Numbered from the stretch's first letter, positions 1 through 7,248 are shown. The stretch: DNA of 13,778 bases from Deltaproteobacteria bacterium (GCA_015491585.1 WFVQ01000102.1:1-13778); one strand, 5' to 3'. The notes: generated from the letters alone by a model not told the origin. Numbers and translations are program-made.

Positions 1-3
1 GTA

Positions 4-1239
4 ATGGCCAGGGAGTACCGCTTCCGCCCCCTGGAGGGCAAGACCATACTGCTCGGGGTTAGCGGCGGGATCGCCGCCTTCAAGGTGGCCGGCTGGATCC
101 GGCCCATGATGGAGCTTGGAGCAGCGGTGCAGGTGGCGATGACCTCAAGCGCGACCAGGTTCGTCTCGCCGCTAACCTTCGAGGCCCTGAGCGGCAGGAG
201 GGTTGAAACAGGACTGTTCGACGAGGAGACGGCCCACACCATCCCCCACATCTCCCTTGCGAGAAGGGCCGATGTCTTCGTGGTCGCTCCGGCCACGGCC
301 AACATCCTGGCCAAGGCCACCTGCGGCCTGGCCGATGACCTTCTCTCCACCCTTCTGCTCTCGTACACCGGCAAGGTGGTGTTCGTTCCCAGCATGAACC
401 CCGCTATGTACGCCCATCCGGCAACCAGGGAGAACGTCGCCAGGCTTAAGGCGCGGGGCCATGCCGTGGTCGAGCCCGAGACCGGAGAGACGGCGTGCGG
501 GGAAACCGGACGGGGCCGTCTTCCCCAGTGGGATGCCGTAAGGGTGGAGCTTCTCCGGGCCGTCCTGCCACAGACCCTTGCGGGAAGGAGAGTGCTGGTG
601 ACGGCGGGCCCGACGAGGGAAGCGGTGGACCCGGTGCGCTACATCTCCAACAGGTCTTCCGGCAAGATGGGCTATGCGGTGGCAGAGGCCGCGGCTGCAA
701 GGGGCGCGGATGTCCATCTGGTCTCTGGTCCGGTGTCCCTGGCTCCGCCCCCTGGATGCGCGCTCTACCCGGTCGCTACCGCCGCGGAGATGGCGGAGGC
801 GGTCAAGGAGTTGGCACCCCGCTGCGACGCGGTGGTGATGGCAGCGGCTGTGGCGGACTTCAGGCCTCGGCGCAGCTCCGGCACCAAGATCAAGAAAGGA
901 GAGTCGGAGTTCATGACCTTGGAGCTGGAAAGGACCGAGGACATCCTCTCATGGCTCTGCTCCAACAGGGGAAAGGGCCAGGTAGTAGTGGGATTCTGCG
1001 CCGAGACCGGGGACCTTGAGCGGAACGCCGCCGAAAAAGTGCGCCGCAAGGGAGCGGACATGCTCGTGGCCAACGACGTGACACGGCCCGGCGCGGGTTT
1101 CGACGCCGACACCAACCAGGTCCTGCTGCTGTGGAGCGACGGCAGGCGCGAGGAGATGGAGCTCATGAGCAAGCAGTCCGTAGCCCACCGGCTGTGGGAC
1201 CGGATAGAGGAACTCCTGCACGAAAGGAGGAGAGGGTGA
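4..1239 (+). CDS. coaBC: Bifunctional phosphopantothenoylcysteine decarboxylase / phosphopantothenate-cysteine ligase
   Basis: This cytosolic enzyme makes 4'-phosphopantetheine for coenzyme A. The C-terminal CoaB half joins cysteine to 4'-phosphopantothenate using a nucleotide, and the N-terminal CoaC flavoprotein half decarboxylates the product. In the 411-aa product the CoaC half shows the flavin-binding start LLGVSGGIAAFK (17-28), the HISL histidine (His82), the PSMNPAMY motif (129-136) and the ACGETGRGR motif with active-site Cys165. The CoaB half starts near 195 with VLVTAGPTREAVDPVR, followed by SSGKMGYAVAEAA and the VGFCAET and KGADMLVAND motifs. The length is normal for the fused Dfp protein. 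The ATG is only three bases from the window edge, so its ribosome site cannot be checked and an upstream start is possible, although the alignment to the usual N-terminus is good. Its stop overlaps the GTG of the next gene (GTGA), which implies translational coupling. Confidence 0.95.
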   Translation: MAREYRFRPLEGKTILLGVSGGIAAFKVAGWIRPMMELGAAVQVAMTSSATRFVSPLTFEALSGRRVETGLFDEETAHTIPHISLARRADVFVVAPATANILAKATCGLADDLLSTLLLSYTGKVVFVPSMNPAMYAHPATRENVARLKARGHAVVEPETGETACGETGRGRLPQWDAVRVELLRAVLPQTLAGRRVLVTAGPTREAVDPVRYISNRSSGKMGYAVAEAAAARGADVHLVSGPVSLAPPPGCALYPVATAAEMAEAVKELAPRCDAVVMAAAVADFRPRRSSGTKIKKGESEFMTLELERTEDILSWLCSNRGKGQVVVGFCAETGDLERNAAEKVRRKGADMLVANDVTRPGAGFDADTNQVLLLWSDGRREEMELMSKQSVAHRLWDRIEELLHERRRG

Positions 1240-1994
1240 AGATAGCAGTTACCGGAAAAGGCGGCGTGGGAAAGACCACGGTGAGCGCGTTCATAATAGA
1301 TGCGCTTAGGCGGAAGGGCCGCCGGGTGCTGGCGATCGACTCCGATCCCAGCCCCCATCTGGCAAGGGTGCTGGGCTTCGAGGAGGCCGACGAGATAGTG
1401 CCCATAGCCGAGATGACCGATCTCCTCCAGGAGAGGACCCAGCGCGACGGCCCTTTCTACAACATAAATCCCAAGGTGGACGACCTGCCATCGAGATTCA
1501 TGAGGGAGAAGGATGGGGTCAGGCTGATGGTGCTCGGCGCGGTGGAGAAGGGTGGCGGCGGCTGCGCCTGCGCCGAGAACGCGGTATTGAGAAACCTGCT
1601 CAACCTCCTCATCCTCTCTCCTGACGAGGATATAGTGCTGGACATGGAGGCGGGCGTGGAGCACCTGGGCCGCGGCACCATAATGGGCGTGGACCATCTG
1701 CTCATGGTGGTTCAGCCCTACCGCGGCAGCATCGAGACCGCCAGAAAGATCCAGCGGCTGGCCGCTGACATAGGCATCTCACAACCCCTGGCCGTCGCCA
1801 ACGGGGTGGCTGACGAAGAGGACATCGAGTTCATAAAGTCCGAACTCGGCGTGGAGCCAGTGGTGGTCTTTCCTGCAGACCGGCAGGTGGCCAGGGCGGA
1901 ACGCTCCTCCTCTCCGGTGTACGCCTCTTCCGACGAGATGAAACAGGTGGCGGACGCCCTGGTGGAACGGCTGGAACAGCTCGGGAAGGAGTGA
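1236..1994 (+). CDS. CooC-type nickel-insertion / CODH maturation ATPase (MinD/SIMIBI family)
   Basis: This is a P-loop ATPase of 252 aa. The deviant Walker A GKGGVGKTT is at residues 7-15 and a Walker B-like VLDMEAG at 134-140. The stretch GGGGCACAENAVLRN carries a CxC pair (Cys110, Cys112), and DMEAGVEHLGRGT follows. In characterised CooC proteins the CxC pair binds Ni or Zn at the dimer interface and supports nickel delivery to the CO dehydrogenase C-cluster, so a CooC-like role is likely. No CODH gene lies in this window. I chose GTG 1236 because AAAGGAGG (1223-1230) sits five bases upstream and the protein then starts VKIAVTGKGG, the usual family N-terminus; an open frame back to 1131 lies inside coaBC. 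It overlaps coaBC and folE2 by four bases each. The assignment to the CooC-like family is firm; the metallocentre served is inferred. Confidence 0.85.
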   Translation: MKIAVTGKGGVGKTTVSAFIIDALRRKGRRVLAIDSDPSPHLARVLGFEEADEIVPIAEMTDLLQERTQRDGPFYNINPKVDDLPSRFMREKDGVRLMVLGAVEKGGGGCACAENAVLRNLLNLLILSPDEDIVLDMEAGVEHLGRGTIMGVDHLLMVVQPYRGSIETARKIQRLAADIGISQPLAVANGVADEEDIEFIKSELGVEPVVVFPADRQVARAERSSSPVYASSDEMKQVADALVERLEQLGKE

Positions 1995-2818
1995 CCGGGA
2001 CCGTGGGCGCCGAGAATCCATCACAGGGCCTGGCCGACGTCCAGAGCCTGCCGGACTACAGAAATATAGCCCTGGAGAAGGTGGGGATAAAGAACATCCG
2101 GTATCCGGTCCGGGTATTCGACAAGGAGAACCGCACCCAGGAGACCGTGGCCAGCGTCAACATGTACGTGAACGTGCCCAGGCATTTCAAGGGCACCCAC
2201 ATGAGCCGGTTCGTGGAGATCCTCAACCAGTTCCGCCGCAGGATCGACGTGGCCACCTTTCCGAAGATACTGGGAGAGATGAAGCGCAGGCTATCCGCCG
2301 AAGAGGCCCACCTGGAGATCGACTTCCCCTACTTTATAGAGAAGAAGGCGCCTGTCACAGGCACGCCGGGGCTCATGGAATACCAGTGCGGCCTTCACGG
2401 CACTCTGCGAAAGGGGTTAGACATGGTGTTGGTGGCCTGCGTTCCTGTGACCACTGTCTGCCCCTGCTCCAAGGAGATCTCCGACTACGGCGCCCACAAC
2501 CAGAGGGGTGAAGTCAGGGTAAGGGTGCGATTCAAGGAGTTCCTCTGGCTGGAGGAGGTGATCAGCGAGATCGAAAAGGCATCCTCCTCCGAGGTCTATT
2601 CGGTCCTGAAACGGCCCGACGAAAAGTATGTCACGGAAAGGGCCTATGACTCCCCCATGTTCGTAGAGGATCTGGTCAGGAGCGTATATGAGCGGCTGAG
2701 GGCCATGCCAAGGATCACCTGGTTCTCCATAGAGGCCGAGAACTTCGAGTCCATCCACAACCACTCCGCCTATGCCGCCACCACCTGGGGCACCCTTCCC
2801 GCGGGGCAGGAGGAGTGA
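1991..2818 (+). CDS. folE2: GTP cyclohydrolase FolE2 (type IB)
   Basis: FolE2 converts GTP to 7,8-dihydroneopterin triphosphate, the entry step to tetrahydrofolate and to queuosine-type deazapurines. It replaces the zinc-dependent FolE in many bacteria and works with other metals. The 275-aa product shows family signatures: LPDYRNIALEKVGIKNIRYPV near 20-40, FKGTHMSRFVEIL near 66-78, PVTTVCPCSKEISDYGAHNQRG with the metal and active-site cysteine region near 152-173, and the C-terminal NFESIHNHSAYA histidines. GTG 1991 overlaps the previous stop as GTGA. The AAGGAG at 1986-1991 is too close to serve that codon, so initiation at 1991 would rely on coupling. An in-frame GTG at 2003 (271 aa) lies 11 bases after the same AAGGAG and is an equally credible start. 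A GC hairpin follows the stop. Confidence 0.94.
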   Translation: MTGTVGAENPSQGLADVQSLPDYRNIALEKVGIKNIRYPVRVFDKENRTQETVASVNMYVNVPRHFKGTHMSRFVEILNQFRRRIDVATFPKILGEMKRRLSAEEAHLEIDFPYFIEKKAPVTGTPGLMEYQCGLHGTLRKGLDMVLVACVPVTTVCPCSKEISDYGAHNQRGEVRVRVRFKEFLWLEEVISEIEKASSSEVYSVLKRPDEKYVTERAYDSPMFVEDLVRSVYERLRAMPRITWFSIEAENFESIHNHSAYAATTWGTLPAGQEE

Positions 2819-2819
2819 A

Positions 2820-2849
2820 GCCGGGGGAGAGCGGCTTCCACTCCCCGGC
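2820..2849. terminator. GC-rich hairpin between convergent folE2 and the accessory genes
   Basis: The left arm GCCGGGGGAG (2820-2829) pairs with CTCCCCGGC (2841-2849) with one bulged G and an 11-base loop. It begins two bases after the folE2 stop and lies 21 bases beyond the stop of the convergent 758-aa gene, so it could end transcription from both sides. No T-run follows on either strand, so canonical Rho-independent activity is uncertain. A smaller stem (CAGGCT, GACA, AGCCTG at 2876-2891) lies inside the end of the 758-aa gene. Confidence 0.45.
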
Positions 2850-2869
2850 CTCACCCATGAGCTGGAGGC

Positions 2870-5146
2870 TCAAAGCAGGCTGACAAGCCTGAACGCCAGG
2901 GCCAGCTCCGTGGAAACGGCTGCAGATGTGCCGATGGTATGGAAATGCGGCCTCAACCTGAGCAAATGACTTCTCATGGCATGAGCCGCGCCCTCAAATG
3001 TGCCGGCATAAGCGTGGTTTACCAATAAGCTGAAAGGCTTCTCCATGCCCACTCCATTCTCCATAAAGACCAGCCCCAGGTATGCCCGATATATAGGCGG
3101 TTGAGTATAGCTCAACTCCTTGAGTAATTTTTGCTCCCAGGGCGCAAGGAGCTTGTGGGCTAACCAGCTGGCAAGGGCCTCGTGATACACTTCTTTGGCC
3201 GGACTTTTTCCATATTGAAAATCTGAAAAGATGTGATGCCCAACCTCATGAAAAAATATCATCCTCAGGCCACTCATGGTGGCTGTGCAGCCATCTGGCA
3301 TGAATTTGTCCCGTGAAAGTCTTTGAGCATTGATAACCCGTTCCAACTTGCGGGGTATCGTGGAGATGGCCTCTGGGAAAAGAAGTATTGCAGGGCCTGA
3401 GTTGCGCGGATTTTGCTCAATAAAGGCATGAATACACTTCCATTCATATCCGCCCTTTGGCAATTTCTTGGCCCATTGCCGCAATGACGGCACGTACATG
3501 CCATAAGGCTCTATTATGAGCTTTTGAGCCCCTTTACCGACGCCGTGATAGGGGCCTTCGCTGAGGATAGATTCATCTTCGAGGGGACCAACTTCCATGT
3601 CTGGCGGGCCGAAGGGGCGGCGTTTTTCAGGCGGCGTATCCTCCTTCTCTTCTCCCGCTCCCCCTCTTTTTGCTTCCTCACCCCCTGGCCAGGGAATCGG
3701 TTCCCTATCAATAGGCACCTCTACCGTTTCAGGTACATCTGCAATTTCAGGATTGTCCTCCTCACCATTCTTTGTGGGCCTGGGCCACAACTCTTCCTCC
3801 CAGTCGTCTGGAAATTGTGTATTCGGTTCAGGAGGCTCTTCACAACCTTGCCACCACGGTTCATATCCAATTTCAGGTCCGGGCATCTGAACTAGTTCAA
3901 CGCCTCCTTGCTCCACCGCCTTTCTGAATATATCGATAGGCATGAGCAGCACCGCATCCAGAGACGCCAGCTTGGACCACACCCGTTCCTTTCCCAGAGG
4001 TGAGAAGGAATTTGCAACCCATGCACTCATATCCCTGAAAATACCGTTTCTTATCGCTTCCTCCCAGATATGCCATTTGCCATCACCTGAGCAGTCTTTC
4101 ACTTTGGTCCTGTAAAATGGATGAGGGAGGGCCGTCTCCTTCATGGTATAGACACTTTTTGCCTTTGAACGGTTACCTTTTCTCTCCACCTCGGAGCCCA
4201 ATAACCATATCAGGTTATCTGAGAACGAAGGGGGCATCACGGAAGGGGGAGGAGAGACCGTCAAGCCAAGGAAGGCGTAAAAAATCTCATGAGATAACTT
4301 TCTCCTTCCAACCACGCTCTTTATGAAGTGAATGGCAGGACTCCTCTCTATCATGGTCTTATAGGTATTTTTCAAACCCCAGCTATTGAAAAGCCTGATC
4401 ACGTGGCGATCTGGCTTGAAACCTGGCCACCCAAGATTCCGTATGAACTCCATGCCAAGCGCGAATCCCATTCCTTTCCATTCTTTAACACCCTGTTTCT
4501 TCCACTTCTTGAGAGGATTGCTAAAAATGGCCACAAGGCAGATGGCGGTGATCTCCGCCGCATAATGAGGATCACAATTCAACACAAAACCTTTGGATGT
4601 CTTGACCCTTCCTGCCGGCCATAGAGAATGATGAAAACTTTTAAGAGAATTATAAACCGTTTTTGCAACCGGTTGGATCTGCCGACTATAGTAACTCTTT
4701 GAATTCGATGGCCCGAAGCCGCTGAGCATTTTCGCCCAATCGACTATTGCCCTGGCATCCTTTGACCCAGTTTGTCCGCCCAAAATGGCTCCAATGCATG
4801 ATATGTAATCAGGGGAGTGCGACGCTCTCGTAACGGCGGTGATATCATAATTACAAAGAACACTACTCAGCTCAGGTTCTTTTTTAAGAAAGAGATTCCA
4901 TTCCCGCATGTTGCTCCCAATGGCCCATACCGCTGCCTTGAATACCTCTTGATTTGTGAGGCAGATGGAAAAGGGATCGGCAGGTGCAGGCTGATGGTAT
5001 CGGAATGCGAGGTTTAGGGCACGCAAAAACGAGGTGCGGTCCTCCGCGTGTTCTGGAAGCTGGTAAATGGACTTGATATGCTCCCTTATTCCAGGACTCC
5101 CCCATAAGCTCTCCGCAAGATTGGAGCAATCGACAAATATCGGCAT
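2870..5146 (-). CDS. Uncharacterised 758-aa protein: HhH-GPD glycosylase-like region plus C-terminal HEVGHH metalloprotease-like domain
   Basis: I do not recognise this protein as a named family. Residues about 110-260 resemble a helix-hairpin-helix/GPD base-excision fold: KGMGFALGMEFIRNLG (224-239) is followed by GFKPDRHVIRLFNSWG (242-257), with Asp246 where these enzymes carry the catalytic Asp. The position that holds the lyase lysine in OGG2-type enzymes looks like Ala229. Residues about 430-530 form a Pro/Glu-rich, probably disordered linker. Residues about 540-758 hold HEVGHH (633-638) and HEALASWLA with Glu656 nineteen residues after His637, the layout of a gluzincin zinc site. There is no signal peptide or membrane segment, so it is likely cytosolic. 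ATG 5146 is preferred over ATG 5215 because AGGAG precedes it at normal spacing and the longer form would overlap the upstream gene. It is the last gene of a - strand set, 26 bases after the 138-aa gene. Confidence 0.85.
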   Translation of the reverse strand: MPIFVDCSNLAESLWGSPGIREHIKSIYQLPEHAEDRTSFLRALNLAFRYHQPAPADPFSICLTNQEVFKAAVWAIGSNMREWNLFLKKEPELSSVLCNYDITAVTRASHSPDYISCIGAILGGQTGSKDARAIVDWAKMLSGFGPSNSKSYYSRQIQPVAKTVYNSLKSFHHSLWPAGRVKTSKGFVLNCDPHYAAEITAICLVAIFSNPLKKWKKQGVKEWKGMGFALGMEFIRNLGWPGFKPDRHVIRLFNSWGLKNTYKTMIERSPAIHFIKSVVGRRKLSHEIFYAFLGLTVSPPPSVMPPSFSDNLIWLLGSEVERKGNRSKAKSVYTMKETALPHPFYRTKVKDCSGDGKWHIWEEAIRNGIFRDMSAWVANSFSPLGKERVWSKLASLDAVLLMPIDIFRKAVEQGGVELVQMPGPEIGYEPWWQGCEEPPEPNTQFPDDWEEELWPRPTKNGEEDNPEIADVPETVEVPIDREPIPWPGGEEAKRGGAGEEKEDTPPEKRRPFGPPDMEVGPLEDESILSEGPYHGVGKGAQKLIIEPYGMYVPSLRQWAKKLPKGGYEWKCIHAFIEQNPRNSGPAILLFPEAISTIPRKLERVINAQRLSRDKFMPDGCTATMSGLRMIFFHEVGHHIFSDFQYGKSPAKEVYHEALASWLAHKLLAPWEQKLLKELSYTQPPIYRAYLGLVFMENGVGMEKPFSLLVNHAYAGTFEGAAHAMRSHLLRLRPHFHTIGTSAAVSTELALAFRLVSLL

Positions 5147-5172
5147 ATCACTCTCCTGAAAACACTTTGATT

Positions 5173-5589
5173 TTAGAGATGGACTCCTCCTAAAGGCTTG
5201 GGCTCGAAGTTCCATTCCACCGTGTCCGTATAATCGAGGACCTTGTATATCGGCTGTTCCGCAGGCCGAAGGACATAAACGAAATTCCTATCGGCGTCCA
5301 AATATTCCGCGATATCTATAGGCTGACAGCCATCAATAAGGAAATCTTGCGACATGGACGATGGTAGCGATTCTATCCAGGCCTTAAGCCGCCTATCAAG
5401 GCCATAATGGCGAGCGAGTTGCCACATATAGTCCAGGTCCAGGCGTCTTGGAATCAGGAGGGTCTGTGCCGCTTCCACCCCCACGGCACATAGATATACA
5501 GAGACATCATCTGTACGGCCAAACACAAGGACTATCCATTCTGGCGTCATCTCCAAAAGATCCGCCTCGCTCAAAATAAACGACACCAT
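5173..5589 (-). CDS. Hypothetical protein, 138 aa, middle gene of the accessory cassette
   Basis: No family is recognised. The product is a small acidic-to-neutral soluble protein with alternating hydrophobic strands (WIVLVFG, VSVYLCAVG, NFVYVLRP) and two helical stretches (YMWQLARHYGLDRRLKAWIESL and QPIDIAEYLDA). It lacks a signal peptide, membrane helix, Cys cluster or obvious catalytic motif. A compact alpha/beta adaptor or immunity-like protein is imaginable, but this is inference. The ATG at 5587-5589 has only a weak upstream purine patch (GGGGACCGGAA), so the start is less certain than for its neighbours. It sits 70 bases after the 270-aa gene and 26 bases before the 758-aa gene on the same strand, so co-transcription is likely. 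Its sequence between two well-supported genes makes it a real gene. Confidence 0.75.
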   Translation of the reverse strand: MVSFILSEADLLEMTPEWIVLVFGRTDDVSVYLCAVGVEAAQTLLIPRRLDLDYMWQLARHYGLDRRLKAWIESLPSSMSQDFLIDGCQPIDIAEYLDADRNFVYVLRPAEQPIYKVLDYTDTVEWNFEPKPLGGVHL

Positions 5590-5659
5590 TTCCGGTCCCC
5601 ATTCAACTCTTTATCATTGGCTATAGCGATCTTGAATTATTAGAAAATACATTTTTAAG

Positions 5660-6472
5660 TCAGACCTTCTGCCATATCATCAACTTCATTCTTACTTCAC
5701 GAGCAACATTGAAAGGGTTTTCCATAGCGTCGTTTGTTATGTATCTCATGGGAGGATCTCTAAAATAAGATGCATAATCTAAATATTTCTCCGTATTGAT
5801 TTGCACGGGTTTAAAGATACCATTTGTCAACACAAGCGCTACAATTTTGTGCATATAATATGCTTCTAACAAGTCGTCACAAGTCATAATTTTTCTCTTA
5901 TTTGAGTTTTCTATAGCCGCTTTTTTGAATGCCTCACTTATTGCTTTGACAATACGGTTATCATTGCTCAAAATTTCATCCAAGTCATACACGAATTTAT
6001 GGAAATTTCCTTCTCTCCACCTCCTATCGCTGTTGATGAAGTCCGCAGCCTGCTCCTTATCTTTGGAGCTAACGGCCATAGCTGCGATTTCATCAGAATC
6101 ATGAAGCGAATAAAGATTGAGAATCAACAGATCTCTAACACTACAAGCCGCTATTATCTCTGCTTTTGCCTGAAGATACTCCTCGCTGGTCACCTTTAAA
6201 GCGCTATCAAGAAAGATGAAAATCACCCCTTCAAAATCCCACTTCACTTCGGTGTAGCTTGGAGCCCCTATTGGCTGCGACACCTTCGTGGGATCAATGC
6301 CATAGCTTGAAGCAGCTGTCACCTGGGCAGGCTGAAAGTATAGGGGAGGAATTGGTTGTATGATACGTTTGACTGTTGGCCTTATCGAGGAAGCGAGTGC
6401 ATGTATGGCCCTTTTTATGCTCAACCTCCAAAGCCAAGCCCGTTCTTTTGCATCCATGTCATGATTTTTCAT
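5660..6472 (-). CDS. Hypothetical protein, 270 aa, first intact gene after the cassette promoter region
   Basis: No family is recognised with confidence. The basic N-terminus (AWLWRLSIKRAIHALASSIRPTVKR) reads as an amphipathic helix. Next comes a strand-loop-helix stretch, GVIFIFLDSALKVT (82-95) then a helix and DLLILNLYSLHD (114-125). This layout is reminiscent of a von Willebrand A fold, but the MIDAS DxSxS motif is not intact (DSALK), so the comparison is only a hint. The C-terminal half is helical with many Asp and Asn. There is no signal peptide. The start is supported by AGGAGA eight bases upstream of ATG 6472. It is AT-rich like the gap before it and lies 70 bases upstream of the 138-aa gene. 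It probably shares a transcript with the two downstream genes. Confidence 0.78.
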   Translation of the reverse strand: MKNHDMDAKERAWLWRLSIKRAIHALASSIRPTVKRIIQPIPPLYFQPAQVTAASSYGIDPTKVSQPIGAPSYTEVKWDFEGVIFIFLDSALKVTSEEYLQAKAEIIAACSVRDLLILNLYSLHDSDEIAAMAVSSKDKEQAADFINSDRRWREGNFHKFVYDLDEILSNDNRIVKAISEAFKKAAIENSNKRKIMTCDDLLEAYYMHKIVALVLTNGIFKPVQINTEKYLDYASYFRDPPMRYITNDAMENPFNVAREVRMKLMIWQKV

Positions 6473-6505
6473 GCCTTATTCTCCTACTTTATTTTCATAA
6501 GATTC

Positions 6506-6534
6506 TTTTAGCAATCAGCCCACATTTTTAGCAA
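6506..6534. repeat. Short direct repeat TTTTAGCAA, 20-base period
   Basis: TTTTAGCAA occurs at 6506-6514 and again at 6526-6534, and a shorter TTTAGCA lies at 6576-6582. The pair sits just upstream of the 270-aa gene start on the - strand, with a spacing near two helical turns. It could bind a regulator, but in such AT-rich DNA chance recurrence is easy. Confidence 0.25.
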
Positions 6535-6576
6535 AATGATTAAGTTTTAAAATCGCAAAATACCCCATTAATACCT

Positions 6577-6796
6577 TTAGCATTTTTTCTTATGCTTAAA
6601 CTCTAACCGATATAGAAAATTGTCACAATTCTGCCTGGAGATATCGAGATTAAATGCACAATAATTATATTCATTTTCAAGCATAATTTTGCAAATGCAT
6701 ACCTCTTTATCATCAAACTTTCTTATAGTGATCTACATCCCCATTAAAACCTCACTATAAAGTGCCAATAATAAATTTGATATCATTAAACAACAT
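6577..6796 (-). pseudogene. Decayed small gene B, about 70 codons, frameshifted with an internal stop
   Basis: Reading the - strand from ATG 6794-6796 gives MLFNDIKFIIGTL and then TAG at 6755-6757. Shifting frame near 6757-6760 continues as YSEVLMGM, a TAG at 6733-6735, and then 51 open codons from ITIRKFDDKEVCICKI to LEFKHKKKC, ending with TAA at 6577-6579. Joined, it reads as one plausible soluble protein rich in Cys, Asn and Tyr, too short to appear as a conventional open frame. I do not recognise the family. It begins 12 bases after the end of remnant A and points the same way as the intact cassette genes, so it was probably part of the same operon. An alternative is that only the 35-codon frame from the ATG at 6682-6684 is used. 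Decay is the simpler reading. Confidence 0.4.
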
Positions 6797-6808
6797 TAGC
6801 TCTTTGAT

Positions 6809-7081
6809 TTAATCTGCGGCACGGCCATATCTTTTCCAATCAGGAAGAAAATCCACAAAGCAATATGCATACTTTGCAGCAAATTGCCTTGCAAACGTGT
6901 CAATCCATTTCTCCCCTTCAGCCAGAAAACTATTCTATCTCTGAGGATAGAATATTTTTCTCAAATCTCTATGGCCTTAGTTATATAATTTGCCACCTCT
7001 TGATATGTAATTTATTGCGCTTTGGCAATAGCAAATAAATTTAATTCCAACTATTGACTTTGAGCTCTTAAGAATACTCAT
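6809..7081 (-). pseudogene. Decayed gene A, first reading frame behind the operator
   Basis: The - strand contains protein-like sequence broken by stops. One frame reads LELNLFAIAKAQ, TAA (7012-7014), ITYQEVANYITKAIEI, TGA (6961-6963), then EKYSILRDRIVFW. A one-base shift near 6922-6925 continues as LAEGEKWIDTFARQ and on to VDFLPDWKRYGRAAD, ending at TAA 6809-6811. The last 41 codons (6812-6934) are open but have no usual start codon. ATG 7079-7081, just behind the promoter, opens in another frame (MSILKSSKSIVGIKF) and may be the old start. The helical, Trp/Lys-rich composition is unlike random AT-rich DNA. The family is not recognised. Confidence 0.45.
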
Positions 7082-7089
7082 ACCAGAAG

Positions 7090-7129
7090 ATATAGGACAA
7101 ATAATGTCCTATATTAAATTTTCTGTGAA
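7090..7129 (-). promoter_or_regulatory. Promoter with perfect palindromic operator for the - strand cassette
   Basis: A perfect inverted repeat, ATATAGGACA (7090-7099) and TGTCCTATAT (7105-7114) around a five-base spacer, overlaps a sigma-70-like promoter reading leftward. The promoter has a -35 TTCACA (7124-7129 read as reverse complement), a 17-base spacer, and a -10 CATTAT (7101-7106) that lies inside the palindrome. Transcription would start near 7094. A dimeric protein bound here would block RNA polymerase. The WYL regulator encoded immediately upstream is the natural candidate, which is inference. Confidence 0.55.
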
Positions 7130-7151
7130 TGAAAAAGGGGAAAGGGGACAA

Positions 7152-7167
7152 TGGCTATCGATAGCCA
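7152..7167. promoter_or_regulatory. Perfect 16-base palindrome TGGCTATCGATAGCCA
   Basis: TGGCTATC is followed directly by its reverse complement with no spacer, 38 bases from the operator and upstream of the -35 box. It could be a second regulator site or an activator site. The lack of a loop makes an RNA terminator unlikely. Confidence 0.4.
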
Positions 7168-7248
7168 ACGCTCACAACAGCGGCTAACTTTCTAAAATGC
7201 CATCCAAATGAATAAAAAAAAGCGAAACGAGGTGCATGGAAGGAAACA

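Noticed and set aside
765..1697. 310-codon open frame on the - strand across coaBC and the cooC-like gene
   Set aside because: It is antisense to two strongly recognised genes and its translation shows no family motif; long antisense frames are expected in GC-rich DNA.
3514..3895. Overlapping + strand frames within the Pro/Glu-rich linker region of the 758-aa gene
   Set aside because: They reflect the biased codons of the linker on the opposite strand; no motif or ribosome site supports them.
5147..5215. Upstream ATG giving a 781-aa version of the metalloprotease-like protein
   Set aside because: It would overlap the preceding gene and lacks a ribosome site, while ATG 5146 has AGGAG at good spacing.
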